Assembly (NCBI GenBank): GCA_038373865.1
Contig: JAXGGA010001065.1
Span: 107,029-171,028 of the forward strand
Length of the DNA: 64,000 nt
Reading direction: 5' to 3'
DNA from: Uloborus plumipes
Taxonomy: Eukaryota > Arthropoda > Arachnida > Araneae > Uloboridae
This document shows, piece by piece, positions 35,538-50,349 of the stretch (the stretch's first letter is position 1; every line of letters starts with the position of its first letter). Below the pieces are notes generated by a model, which ran no database searches, was not told where the DNA came from, and saw only the letters and a program-made list of their open reading frames with translations. Both the position numbers and the translations under genes were made by a program.

Positions 35538-36240
35538 TGAAGAGCAACCTATGTACTAAAATACAGAAACAATAATGAATGATTAATGTAGGTACTGAAT
35601 TTTTTTTTTTTGTATTTCCTAATAATAAAAAACTTAATAAATTCAAAAATGTTCCTATTTATTGCCTTAAAGGCGGAACAGAGTTCGCCGGGTCAGCTAG
35701 TTTGCTTATAAGAAAAAAAATAAACTTTTCACTTACGTATTCTTCTTAAATTCAATTTTGAAATTAATGTGAAAGTCTTATTCGTTGAACACATTACACG
35801 CTTCAACTTTAGGGCCTCCGTCTTTTTGAAGTCTATTAAAAAAGACAGATACTAGAGCAAACACAAAGTACTAAATTGTAAAATAACATTTTGTTCAAAG
35901 ATATAGAGAAAAGGCAAATAATACTACTAAAACTAACGCATTCTTATACCACCTATTGAAATAGACATTGGAAGCAACATGTTAAACGCTGATCTGGCCC
36001 TGCTTGTGCAAGTTACACTTTCAGAAAATTATTCGAACCTAATAGTTTCTGGAAAGGTCAGTTTTCAGAACAGCCATCTTCACTTTGCGATTGTTTTGTA
36101 AATTGCATTTAATTTATACAATTACCCAGAAAGCATATTTGCTCATGAGCAAAATAAAAATAAACTTTTCACTTACGTATTCTTCTTAAATTCAATTACA
36201 CAATTAATGTGAAAGTTTTATTCGCTGAATACATTATAGT

Positions 36241-37158
36241 AATTAAATTAAGGGTAAATTAAAGTATCCAAGATCTTTTTTCGCAAAAGGAAATCTGTAA
36301 AAAAATTACTCTTCATCAATTTACCTTGTATTTTATAAATACATCCATTAGGTACGTAAATTCAATTTTCATCTGAAACCTGGAAACTATTTGCATAGTT
36401 TGCACTTTTCTCTAACTAATGATTTAATGAAATTTCATTTCCTGCTATTAAACTGTATCGTCAAGTAAAAACAAAAATATGGAGACAGATCTTAAAATGA
36501 ATGACAATAATTTGCTTAGGATTTTTTTCGATTGATTTGAAACTTAGTTGTTTTCTCAAAGAAAACAAGTTTATTATTTCTGCGTGCATTAATGCCTAAA
36601 CATAAAAATTATTTTCTTACCGTAAAATGGAGAGGAAAACAAGTTGTTTATTCCTGATAAAGTGCTTATTCAATTGTGTTTTTTCTTCAACTTTTCTTAA
36701 AACAAGATTGATTTTCTGTAATTATTACTGAGGGGGTTGCCTAATGGGGATTTTCACCATTTGTGCCAGTCAAGCGAAAACAAGACATTGTGTTCCGCCC
36801 GTAACTGCTCTATACTTTACTTCAAAATGGGCAAAAAACACCTTTTAATGTATTGCTTTTCAAAAACACAAAGTGAGAAAAATATGCCAGAAGCCGGATT
36901 AAATGTCAGATTTTCAATGGGATGCTCTTTTTTTTTAATAATGTCAAAAGAATTACTTGAATTGCAAAATGTTTTTTTTTAATCTTCAATGAAATAGATT
37001 CGGAGGGTACTTTGCTAGAGCTGAAAATACTAAAACTGATATTCACATTTTTCTATTCAAGTATTTTCACTTGCTAAGGACGAATTTCCGTACTCTTATT
37101 TGTAAGTTCATGTTTAAAGTTGATTAAAGTTGGAGTTAAAGAAAAAAACAAACTAAAC
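36241..37158. other. No recognisable feature
   Basis: An 81-codon open frame at 36737-36982 has no recognised motif. Otherwise AT-rich and unassigned. Confidence 0.5.
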
Positions 37159-37178
37159 TTTTTTTTTCTTTTTTTCAG

Positions 37179-37340
37179 CTATCACAAACATCTATATGTT
37201 TTTTTTTTTGGTCCTCAAACGTCGTTTAGCATCTCTTTCAGACTGGCAGTTTGCCAACGTCTCGCGTCCCGGTACTCCACCACGCGAGAACTGCGCACCA
37301 ACATCTGCAGGGAGCCCATGCAGCATGTTGGAGAAGGAGT
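37179..37340 (+). other. Possible small exon (GC-rich, after a splice-acceptor-like tract)
   Basis: A pyrimidine tract ending TTTTTTTCAG (to 37178) and a second CTCTTTCAG (to about 37242) precede a block of roughly 55% GC in otherwise AT-rich DNA. Frames stay open: one reads WQFANVSRPGTPPREN, another LASRYSTTRELRTNICREPM. A GT for a donor occurs at GGAGTACATAC (about 37338). A (CA)n tract follows. I recognise no protein family and cannot pick the frame. It could also be part of a repeat. Confidence 0.25.
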
Positions 37341-37357
37341 ACATACACACGACTGGC

Positions 37358-37381
37358 TACACACACACACACACACACACT
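37358..37381 (+). repeat. (CA)n microsatellite
   Basis: CACACA run directly after the GC-rich block. Confidence 0.9.
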
Positions 37382-37504
37382 TATCGATATTCGTCATTAC
37401 GAAAAGTATGAATGAAATTCGAGAAGTCAAAATTCAATCTTTTTTATTTGCTCTTTTATTTGTGCACACATCCATCATAAAAAAAAATCTGCAATATTAC
37501 TAGT

Positions 37505-38055
37505 GAACTGGACTTACATGATGTTTTCCAGTAGCGGTACAGCTTACTCTGTAGTAGCGCTGTCAATTTTACATGAAAAATAGCTGTATAATCACTATAA
37601 AAAATATAATTTTATATAGGTTTTCTTGTTGTCCTGCAATTTTTGTCACAGTACAATAACAAAAAAGTTTTTGTTGAAGTAATGCTGCTTAAGAAAGAGC
37701 TATACTGATACTAGAAAAGTTTATGAAATTCCAGTTTACAAGAGATTTTCTACGCTGTAAATAAAACACTGTAGTACTACTACACTGTAAAAAGAACTAC
37801 TGTACTACTAGAAAACTCTAGGGAACTGAGACTCCATCAACTTTGTTAGTAACAATGTGGCTATTTTTTAAGTAAAATTGACTACGTTACTAAGGAATAA
37901 GCTGGACCGTTAGTAGAACACTTTATGTAAGTCCAGTTTTCTAGAAGTTCTCTAAAAGTGCAGTAGTGTTTTTATTTTCGTGCAAAAAGCTTTACGGAAG
38001 CTCAGTTTAGTAGAGATTTTCTAGTAATGCTGCAGTTTTTGTTTTGTTTTTTACA
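37505..38055. repeat. Array of CAGTTTA/TTCTAG-type repeats
   Basis: Related phrases recur: ACTGGACTTACATGATGTTTTCCAGTAG (37506), TTCCAGTTTACAAGAGATTTTCTACG (37730), TAAGTCCAGTTTTCTAGAAGTTCTC (37930) and AAGCTCAGTTTAGTAGAGATTTTCTAG (37995). Complementary forms (CAGTAGTACTACACTG, TACTGTACTACTAG) occur between them. It resembles other short-unit MITE arrays here, but ends are not definable. Confidence 0.4.
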
Positions 38056-40140
38056 GATTCAACTGATTTCAATTTCCTTCTGCTCCCATATAATTGTTAT
38101 TTTAAAAAAGGATAGTGCAGCTGTTTATATTTACCAACAGCAATATAAAAAGACATTTGCGGAAGACGAGTGATTTGATTTCTAGTACTCAGTAATACAG
38201 CATAAAGTGATTGAGATACGAGATAGCTCATCGAGAATTGAGGTAAAATAGTTTCAAAAGAAAGATAATATTTGGGCATATGTTAATTCTCTACTATACA
38301 TCGTGATTATGAGACCACAACAAATTTCTTCATCATATTTCCCTATTGGGGCGTTTTCTCTTTGGTGACTAAAGGGACTTGTGCAATAGACAGTTTGATA
38401 TTTGGGTTATTGATCTTGAAGCAAGTGAACATTTTAGTCACAGAATCACAAATTTGTTTTAAAAATACAAAAAAAAAACTCTAGTTATGTGCATTATTTT
38501 TTTTTCCTAACATTCTTAGCAGATACACATTTTTTGCACAGGAAAGAACAATTTAGGCAGCAGAGAGTTAACTCAGTTATTTTATTGCACTTTTGGTTCA
38601 CTTTTGCAACCATTTTCTTAAGAGGATTCAACGAGATTTTTATACCCGTGGATTCACATAGTTTCATATTTCACTTGTAATTTTCCCAATATATCACTTG
38701 TTTTTGAATTATGCCAGGAAAATTTTCTGACACTGAATCTTAATAGATTTTTCACTGAGTTCTAATCGTGTAAATGTTCTTACATGGAACATTAATTCCC
38801 TATTCTTAACCTGAAACAAAGATGCAACCACTCCAAGATTGATAACAAAAAGTAAAGCACCCATTGGGGGGAAAAAACTTTTTTGTACTTTTCTTATCCT
38901 TGCTAATACAGGATAACATTCCGTTAATATATCTACAGTTATTTTTATCAAAAAAGAAAAGCAGTAGATTCACTTGTTTTCAAAATTTTTAAGCAATTTC
39001 ATAGAAACATCATTTTACTTTCCGTAAAAATCTATTTTCCTCGGATGAGAAACTGAAAAAGAATTTTGTAACATTCGAGTTCCTGTCAAATACGCCAAAC
39101 TCAGGATATGTTCGTGACAAATAGTCTTCATTTTTTTGTTGAAAAGAAACAGTGGGAATCTTTCTTCAAGAACTAAATGTAAAAAATCGACGTTTCCCTC
39201 CCTCTTTTTTTCTGTGCGTGTGTTAAAAAATGTTTCTAAAGACTTTAACTTTCATAATTTATCAAAATGTGTTTTAAAATAAAGACAATGCATAGAATTT
39301 TCATGCAATAATATTTATCGTGAACAATCATTTTTCTAAGCCTCTTTTAAAACTAATTTTTACTCCTTCAGCGTTGAATGCATATTTTTATGTAATCGCG
39401 GTTTTAAGATTATTTTTATTGCTCTACCTTAAACTTTACGCTTTTTGAACCAGTTTCGATTTGATGACTATATGTCACCAATGGAAACTGGTTTCTTTAA
39501 ACTAAAATCACAGGTTGCTTTAAACCACCTGTGATATTAAGAAAATACTTTTTTCAATCATTTTTCAGCAAAGAACAGAGGTCCGTCCAAACATTAAACA
39601 TTGAAGAAGGCAGCTATTGGTCACATATTTAGCCATTCGCAATTGAAAAGTAAACATAATTATTATTCGGGGTATCTTAGATCCTTATTTCTCTATTTTT
39701 AACTGCCGTACTCCATAGTTTTTAGGTTTGCTGACACAGTCCCATGAATCCTTTCATACCCCCCCCCCCGGAGGGTTATTCATGGATGAAACCGTGGAGG
39801 CTGAGAAATGTCAAGAAGAGGGTGCTTGATCTTTCTCCTCTGCACCGTTTGAACAAATGCTGTGTGAACAGAATGGTTCCACATACCACAGACCCATAAT
39901 ATTCGTTAACATAACTTTATCCTAGCTATTTATTATTAACTTCATCATGCTTTAAAAAAAACACGTGGCATGATCAGTTTTCCTCTGGGGTTTTATAATC
40001 GTCTAATAACCAATTACAAATTTATATCTGCGACTGTCTTGGAACAAAACCCAATTTTTAACTATAATTAAATGGTTTGCTGGATAAAGGAGCTATGTTA
40101 CATTTTTTTTAGAAATACAATCTGTACACAGGTAAGCATT
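38056..40140. other. No recognisable gene
   Basis: AT-rich, with small hairpins such as TCACAGGT...ACCTGTGA (39509-39536) and a C run at 39760-39770. No open frame with recognisable content. Confidence 0.5.
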
Positions 40141-40169
40141 AAGCAATGGATACAGGTACGCAAATAAAA

Positions 40170-40264
40170 CTCGGTACATTAAAAAATACATGTCGTTAGA
40201 CTATATTTTTTAATGTACCGAGGGTGAGCGTATGCTCGTTAAGTGAGCATACCTTCACTTAACG
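40170..40264. repeat. Cluster of perfect hairpins, two mutually exclusive
   Basis: Stem 1: 40170-40188 (CTCGGTACATTAAAAAATA) pairs perfectly with 40204-40222, loop 15 nt. Stem 2: GTATGCTC-GTTAAGT-GAGCATAC. Stem 3: CGTTAAGTGA (40237-40246) with TCACTTAACG (40255-40264). Stems 2 and 3 share bases and cannot both form. Origin unknown; probably a small mobile element. Confidence 0.6.
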
Positions 40265-40984
40265 ACAAAACTAGGAAACAAATAAGGTGCAACAATAAAA
40301 CTGCTGCCGCTTAAATTTTATTTTTTTCCCGTCGTGTTCGTTTCATAGCTTACAAACTATTTGCCTGCTTCTAAAATTTTCAGTTCCGAAATTTGGAACA
40401 CAACCTACCACTACCGATAAAAACCTTTTTTTTATGCAGATGTAAAAGGTGGAGCGATATTTAATTTCAAAACTCGAGTATTAGTCAGTCCCCCCCCTCC
40501 CCCCACACACACACCAACATCAGAAAAAGCACGAAAAAAGTAATAGTCAGTGTTCAAAAATTCACGTACCATGAAAGTAAATAATTTCTCACAGCTGCAA
40601 TGAAACTAAAAGCATCTTCTTAAAAGTCATTTTACGAACTTTAATTAATGAAAGAATGTTTTTACTCGCTTGTAAATAATTTTTGAGGTATGAAACGAAA
40701 ACTGAAAAAGGGCACCTAAAATTCATAAGCAACCCATCAGTCAGAAACCTTCCCTTTTTATAATAATTACATATAAAAATTCTGTTTTATTTCAAAAACA
40801 GAATTTGCAGTGAAATCTTATACTAGTTAGTGAAAAATTTGCAAGAACAAACCACAATTAGTAGCCCATCGTAAAACATTAGTCGGTATTGTTGAAATAG
40901 AGTTCGTATAACCTTGGAATATTTTCATCTAAGTGATCAGAGTAAGTTGTACTGCTGCGGCAACCTTTTGACTGACATCATTTT

Positions 40985-41175
40985 TTAACACCCGAAGCAA
41001 TAAAGAAGGAGGTTATAAATTTGACGTGTCTCTATCTGTGTATAGTATATGTGTCTGTGGTAAAGTAGAGCTCAAATGAATGAACTGATTTTGATTTTTT
41101 TTCTTTGAAAGGAGAATGCATTGAAGGTGTCCTTAGCTAGGCTTCATCTTCGTTTGACATTAGTTAACGAAGAAA
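40985..41175 (-). repeat. Inverted copy of the GACACGTCAAACTTAT repeat
   Basis: The complement carries TTCTTCGTTAACTAATGTC, AAAATCAGTTCATTCATTTG, CACAGATAGAGACACGTCAA and ATTTATAACCTCCTTCTTTATTGC in the same order as 16757-16985. Clearly diverged. Confidence 0.45.
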
Positions 41176-44100
41176 GTAGTTAAACACCATGAAAATTAGC
41201 GTTTATTCATGATTTTTGCTTAACTGGAGACATGCTTAAACATTTAAGCAATTAGAACCAAATTAAAACGGAATTTTTCTGCGTCTTATAAAGGGAGTTT
41301 GGAACTAAGCACATTTTTTTAGCTGATTTGCAACATAACTAAGCCTTTTTTTCATGCAATTCGTAGCTAAAGTAATTGTTGGCCGACAAGGAAAGAATGC
41401 TCAGTGATTCAAACTCTTTATCTTTTGCCAGTTTTGTTTACAAATAAAATACTTGTAATTAATTTTAGTATAAGACATTTAAAATATTTCTCAATTTTCC
41501 CTCTTGATTCTGGTTTCGAGACTAGTAAGTTTAAATTCGGGCAATTGCTCTTTTTCGTGTTTCCCCTGTCCTCTCAAAAACAATTAGATATATTTTAATT
41601 GTAAATACGTTCTGACCCGTTTAGTTTGTCTTAATGTGAGTTCGGCAATTAAGGTCCCCGTTTGTTTTTTATTTTTTCTTTAATCACGATACTTTTCGAA
41701 ATTAATCTCCACCTGTCTATTTCATATCCATTCGGCGGTTTTGTCCCCTTTAAAAATGATTTTGATTATGTTTCATTTGAAAACTTAGCTAAATTTTCTC
41801 ATTTAAAACTTAAATATAACTTTTTTGATGATCCTCCTCTCCCCTCCGTTAGTGTTTCTTTTAGGAAAAACAGTATTTTGGTTTTTTTTCTCCTACCTTT
41901 TCTTTAACCTTCTGATAAAATATTATAAATTCTTTTTATTCAAACTCGCTTAAAAATAAAGAAAATGAATGATTTCCTCTCTTTTAATGGTACACTGCTT
42001 TATGCTGTTTTTAAGGGGACGTGTTTTTGGAAGATAAAAGAAAATAGTGCGAAAGAAAATTAATGGAATTCTTCTGTTCCTCAGAAATACGCTTAATTAA
42101 TTTATTTTACTACTTTCTTCACATCGTTACGGCTTTTAGTTTTATTCTTACGTGCTTCAAGATTAAGAAGAATATTGTGTGCTCTTGTATATTTATCATG
42201 TTGTATAATTTTCTATGATAATTAAAATTAGAATTTAATTAATATATTTGAAGTGCAAAACTACAAAAAAAATTGTATTAATTATGATGTAATTATAAGA
42301 ACATACATCTTGTTTCTTAAATTTAAAACGTTTAATCATGTTAAGAAAAGAGGAAAAAAGACCTTTTATTGGAAAAAAAAAATCACAAGCAAAGACAATC
42401 TATTCTATTTTCTCATTCAAGGTCAGATTTTAGTTTTAAATGAACTTAAAAGTTATGTATTTTAAACATTAAAAATTCAATGGCAAAACCGTACTAGTTT
42501 TTCAAAAGATATAAATAAAGTGCACCTAAGTCGTATTATTTTATGCAAGAAAAAATGTTTCTTTTTTTTTTTCATGTACAGTCGTTGAAATTAGAGCAGG
42601 AAATAGGGCATACCAAGCACACTTAAAAATGCAATGAAACATTTCTAAGTATCCACTTGAAATCAGTTTTCTGCACCACTTAAAAATTAAACATAATATC
42701 ATTTGAAAAGCATATAAAGTACATATAAAAAGAACAATTAAAAACAGCATGCTCTAAAACAGCTTATACTGAAGTGTAATGGGAAAACCTTAATATTTTA
42801 TTATTATCATTTTTTAAACAGTATATTGCATTTTTGAATTGATCATTTGTTTTATAACTTACTTGTATTTTAAAATGCTAATATAACATATTTCTAGCGT
42901 GAAAGTTTTTTATTCAATTTATCATCTTACAAATTTTATTTCTTTCTACTTAATACCATTAAAAAAACTTACAATGAATAGGGAAAGGTTTACCAGGTTA
43001 AAAACTCGAAATGCACTGTATGTTTATATTCTAAAGCTTTCACAATAATTTTTCTTGAAACATGATTCTTTGAACTATTTTTACTAATTTTGGAAACGTA
43101 TGTTTTTTTCTAACTCTTCTGTTACAGTCGATTTGCTAAAGTTATTGACTACACTACAGTCGAGGTTCCCCCATACCTATCACTACAAGTATTAAAGCCG
43201 GTAGAAAGGAGTTCTCAGAACAGTTTTTGTTTACTCATTTATCTAGTTTTTAATATAGATCAGGTGCTAAGGAACCCCTGATTCGAACATTCCAAGAAGT
43301 ATGGATTTGGAGAGAGACCTTGAAGGACAGGATATAAAATCCATCAGTATATAGCCACAAATAGATGTCCGCAGAATTGCGTATTACGCTCTGAAATATA
43401 TGCAAAACTCAATTTATGGTTGATAACTTAAAAGTAACCGCTTGAAGATGTTCTTCTATTCTACAAGTAATCCCACATTCACACACAGTAAATTATAGGA
43501 TGCCAGTGAATCTTTTCCGGGGTTACTTCGGAAACACATTCATAAAATTCCGTTTTTTGCTGATTTTGTTGTTTTCTAAAACATTGTACAATAAATTTTC
43601 CTTTTCAAAAAATTCTCCTCTTAAAAAACTTCTAAATCATCACAAGAAAATACAGATAATCCAAAAATAAAACAGTTCTAATATTTGCATGGACAGTACC
43701 ATTGGAAAATTGTATTTATAAAATTAAGTAAGTTATTTTGGAGATGTAGTAAGAGTTCGTTCTCTTTAATATCGTTGCCATAATAGAACAGCTTGTTTGC
43801 AATAATTCCTTGTCGTCAGTGTTATGAAGAAAATAAATTGCACCTTGATTCAGGAAAAGTAGTTGTATAATTTTAAAACTCTTGCTTTGAAGCGGCAAAC
43901 TACTTCTTTTATCCTAAGACTTGATAAGCTTTTACGATAATTAGGTTTTGAGAGCTTCATCAGCTATGAAGACAGCCCAAAAAAACCATGAACCAATATA
44001 CTTTTTTTAATTTTGCATCGCTCATGGTGTCATCGTTATATTTTTACAAAGTCCATTGTTATGCGCCATTTTACAAATAAGTGAGGTTATTCCTTTTTCA

Positions 44101-44457
44101 GTTGATTATGTCTACATTCAGCTAATATCATGATGTTATACTAAGTGTTTTTAAAATGTTTTCCGAAAGTTTTATTATTTCTTGTAGTCAAAAAGTAAGT
44201 AGCATATACTATAGAAAATTAATAAATTGCAAAATTACGAATAAAGTAATTTTGCTACAGCTTATTTGAATGTGAATATTAAATTTATATTGTAATTTGT
44301 TATTGTCAAAACTTTTTTTAAGAATAGGTAAATCTTAAGCTGTGCTCCCTGTAAAACGTAATGAAATACAAGCATTGTTATTCCTCTCCACACATTTTCA
44401 GAGAGTTATTGCAAGTATAACATCAATTCTTTCCAAATCAATAGTTTACGATGATTA
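41176..44457. other. Unassigned AT-rich DNA
   Basis: 3.3 kb without a recognisable gene. Short open frames (41404-41598, 41662-41907, 42253-42465) are low-complexity. CTACAGTCGAGGTTCCCCCA at 43150 resembles a transposon tip, with a possible weak partner (GGAACCCCTGATTCGAAC, 43271), but this is not secure. Confidence 0.45.
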
Positions 44458-44699
44458 AAGGGGCAAGTCGATAAAGGTGATGTGTGAAATATTTTTTAAT
44501 TTCTAGAAAAAGCTTTCAAAAAAATGCTGCGTTATTTTTTTAATAGATTTTTTTCAAAGGGTAAAACAGGGTCATATTCTTAGTTACTAACCATTTCTGT
44601 GACTAAGAGGACATGATACTCATGGACTTATCACCTTATTCCATAGTAAAAAGAAAGTTTCAAAAATTGTCTCATATCACCTTTATCCGCTTGCCCCTT
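44458..44699. mobile_element. 242-bp MITE with about 30-bp terminal inverted repeats
   Basis: Left AAGGGGCAAGTCGATAAAGG and right (complement) AAGGGGCAAGCGGATAAAGG, both followed by TGAT(G/A)TG(T/A)GA. No coding capacity. The target duplication is not obvious (left flank TTA, right flank CAA). Confidence 0.7.
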
Positions 44700-45326
44700 C
44701 AATTGAAGTAGTGTTCTTAACAATTTGGCCATCCATTGTATATCGAAGCTAATTTTTAGTACTATTTTGTTAATGACTTTTTTTAACTGGTAAGTTGTTA
44801 TAACGCACGTCATTGTTATGGCTTCATTTTAATTGACTTTTAAGTTATCGGAAAAAAAAGCGTCTTTTTCCTCGCTGTTTAGAATACCCATAGAGTAGTA
44901 GTTGCGCTGTAACACTTATATAAAGCGAAACCTACATTATTTTAGCAACAATAGCTGCCAGATCAATGAAAGTAATAGTAAATGAGAAAACCTATTCGCT
45001 AACTATAATCCAATAACAACATTCCTACCTTTCAATAACTCATTTTCTTAGTTATGTGTTTTTAATGACACTTTCGAAAGACTACGAAATGACATATAAT
45101 TAGTTGCAAAATTTGCTTGTCCGTATTCAAATAGAGAAACGTTATAGATTTTTCTCTTATTATTTCTTCGGCTTTTGCATTGATTCTTACTTCCATAAAT
45201 GAAAAATGCCAATGCCATCAAAGTTGCGAAGCATTTCACATACTCAAGTGACTTCTTTTCATGTACTTTACACTAACTGTTTACTATTACTTGTCCAAAT
45301 AGTTAGACAGCAATATAGTGAACACT

Positions 45327-45678
45327 TACACTGTAAAAAATTAATGTTGTTTTTGCAGTTTAATACAGCTAATTATAAAGCAATAAACTGTAAAAATTGC
45401 TAATCTAACAGTAATAAACTAAAATTTGCTAACTTTACAGTTTATTTCCGTACATTTTACGATTTTGAACTGGAACCTCTGCTGCCAATATTATACTGTT
45501 GTTTTTACAGTATAATACAGATAAATTTTACGGCAATAAACTATAAAATTGCTAACTTTACTGTAAAAAACTAAAATTGCTGGTTTTACAGTTTATTAAA
45601 GTGTATTTTACAGTTTTAACTTGAAACCTCGGCTGCCAGTATTATACTGTAAGAACAGCAGTTCATTTTTGAAGTGTA
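45327..45678 (-). mobile_element. TTTACAG-array MITE, copy 2 (inverted)
   Basis: Same family as 18326-18757 in opposite orientation: starts TACACTGTAAAAAATTAATG, contains GGAACCTCTGCTGCCAATATTA and GAAACCTCGGCTGCCAGTATTA, and chains of ACTGTAAAA-TTGCTAA-TTTTACAG units. Confidence 0.6.
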
Positions 45679-45744
45679 TTAATTCGGGTCTTATTAAAGC
45701 GGATTTCGATAATCTGGAATATTATTTAAATGTGCATACTCTAT

Positions 45745-45910
45745 AAGAGTGATTCCATACCAACTCACCAGAAAAAAGAAAAGTTGGTCGCACGACCAAC
45801 TCGGATTTTCTTTTAATTTGGCACACATGTTGATCATATAGAGGCATGGAAAAGTCCAAATTGTTAGCTTCCTGCTCCACTTATTTTCTGAGATACATGC
45901 CCTCAAAGTT
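45745..45910 (+). repeat. Possible transposon end with a perfect hairpin
   Basis: GAGTGATTCCATACCAACTC is styled like the GGGTTATTCCACGTCAAATC tip at 27992 and may be a terminus of a related element. Next to it AGTTGGTCG-CA-CGACCAACT (45782-45801) is a perfect hairpin. No second end was found before 47.1 kb. Confidence 0.3.
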
Positions 45911-47119
45911 TGTCCGCCACATCAAAATACTAAAAAAGTGATGTTATTTAATCATGTTTTATAAAAAATCGTACTCATGCAAAATAAAAGTCTTGGATAT
46001 CTATGGAAATTAGTTACTTCATGCATTCAGAAAAAAAATACTAGAATGTTCATAATGAAGATTGCTAACTTACAGGGCTCTTTGAAGTTGTAATCACAAA
46101 AACTCGATTTTGCCGATTTTGCTAAAATTGAGGAATTTATTCCAAAAAAAGGAGGACATAATCAAAGGTTTACTCAGTTTCTGGTAGTGTACAGATGTAT
46201 ACTATAAATGGTTACACAATGCATAACTTGGATTTCTCACTCCTTCTTGAAAATATTTAAGCTTAAAGATAAGCATATAAGGCAAAAACATGCGTTTTTG
46301 GCCATCTTGGCAGCCATTTTTCTCATAAAGGGAGAGCAATAGAAACTTTAATTTTTTAAAAAAACAAGCCACTGATATGTTAGCGATTCACAGGAAAAGA
46401 GTTTACTTTTGGTTATTTCTTCCATTAAGAGATATCCTGCTGACAGTATATGCATGTTTTTCGCGACGACCATATGCTTTTGTTCCCCCTCTCATGGACT
46501 TAAAATTAATTATACCAAAAAATAACGATATATTTATTAATAGCTGTATTATCTACCCAATATATCATGAACTTTAATTTATTAAATCATTGTACAATAA
46601 ATTAGACAATTGATGAAAACAAGAAATAGTATTTCTCTGATGCCAGAGCATTATGCATTCATAATTATAAAACACTAAATACTTTCAAGAGAAATTAATT
46701 AACATAAAGGAGCTCTAAATATTTATATTATAAGCAATACCCAATCTTGTGATTCGGATACTCTTGTTTTTAATTGCAAAATTTCTTGACTATCACATGA
46801 ATGTCAAGAAAATAAATGAGGTCTTTTCGTTTGATGTAGGATATTTTATGACAAATTTCATTTCATGGGCTACTAACTGAGCATGGGGATAAAGAGATAT
46901 TAATTTCAGCATCGAATTCCATATTACCTTATTAACAGTTAAATATTTACAAAATAATTAAATAAATAATTTAATATAAAGCCATGCTTGAAGAATTAAA
47001 ATTAATGCAACTAATTTATTGCCATACTGATCTTTACGAAATTGACATGCGTTGAGCACTGATAAAAACTGACAAGAATAAGTTTACTCACTAAAATACT
47101 AGTTCACAGATACTATAAA
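45911..47119. other. No recognisable gene
   Basis: Unassigned sequence; possible interior of the element whose tip may be at 45745. Confidence 0.45.
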
Positions 47120-47352
47120 GCATTAGCTGTACTGTAAAAACAACAGTGTAATACTGGCAGCCAAGGTATCAGTTTAGTACGATAAAATACACAGTAAATA
47201 ACTGTAAAACTAACAACTTTCGTTAATTACTGCAAACTAGCAATTTTACAGTTTACTACTGTAAAAATTAGCAATTTTTCTAGTTTATTGCTGTAAAATT
47301 GCTATAAAATTAGCTCTATTATACTGTAAAAACCTTAATGTTTTTATCTGTA
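47120..47352 (+). mobile_element. TTTACAG-array MITE, copy 3
   Basis: Contains GTACTGTAAAAACAACAGTG, AATACTGGCAGCCAAGG, and units of AACTAGCAATTTTACAGTTTACTACTGTAAA. Shorter than the other two copies. Confidence 0.55.
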
Positions 47353-47591
47353 GAGACCAGTTACTTCGCGGATAAAGGGAGCCCTTTCATCAGTGAAAAA
47401 ACAATAAACAAGAAATGGTAAGTGAGTAAATATTAGCATTAGCGAAACTCAGTTTTATATGTAATATGTATTTTTATTAATTAGTGAAAGAAAAGCTTCA
47501 AAACTTTGCTAAGTGAGTGAAGGTTAAAGTGCCCATTTGTAATCTGCTGCACTCTTTTAATGGATGGCACTCTTTAGGCAATTGATAACGG

Positions 47592-50216
<2,625 letters not shown>

Positions 50217-50349
50217 TGATTTCTCTTTTTGTTTTTACTTTCATAAAAACTATTTTGGGAATAATATTTTTATGCGTCTTTTGTTCTATAATTCTGATTA
50301 TCAACAAAGTCAATGATTAATTATTATTTAGTTAAAAATAAAATATTAC

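Larger units (their letters stand above)
33781..35700 (+). mobile_element. Composite Helitron: two 5' ends, one 3' end
   Basis: 5' end 1 starts at 33781 (TCTATATA, interrupted by a MITE, continuing TATATAAAATAAAGTCG). 5' end 2 starts at 34907 (TCTATATATATAAAAG). Both continue with the same text, AGTCGTGTTAGTTACACTAC, ACTCAAGAACGGCTGTACCG and so on for about 330 bp. Only one 3' end exists: hairpin GGCGGAAC-AGA-GTTCGCC, then GGGTCAGCTAG ending at 35700, followed by T. The insertion is A|TC...CTAG|T with no target duplication, shown by the empty site at 36137/36138. The second unit keeps the last part of a helicase gene (35270-35537). It is a shortened relative of an autonomous Helitron. Unit 1 lacks a 3' end and stops where unit 2 starts. 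Confidence 0.85.
33601..36240 (+). repeat. 280-bp tandem duplication, first copy split by a Helitron
   Basis: Segment 33601-33780 plus 35701-35800 (starting TTGAAAGTAACATGTTAAACGCTGATCTGGC) matches 35963-36240 (TTGGAAGCAACATGTTAAACGCTGATCTGGC). In the second copy AAAGCATA is followed directly by TTTGCTCATGAGC. In the first, the Helitron separates AAAGCATA (to 33780) from TTTGCTTATAAG (from 35701). The second copy is thus an empty site. Confidence 0.85.

Noticed and set aside
35365..35646. 93-codon minus-strand frame
   Set aside because: It is antisense to the Helitron helicase remnant.
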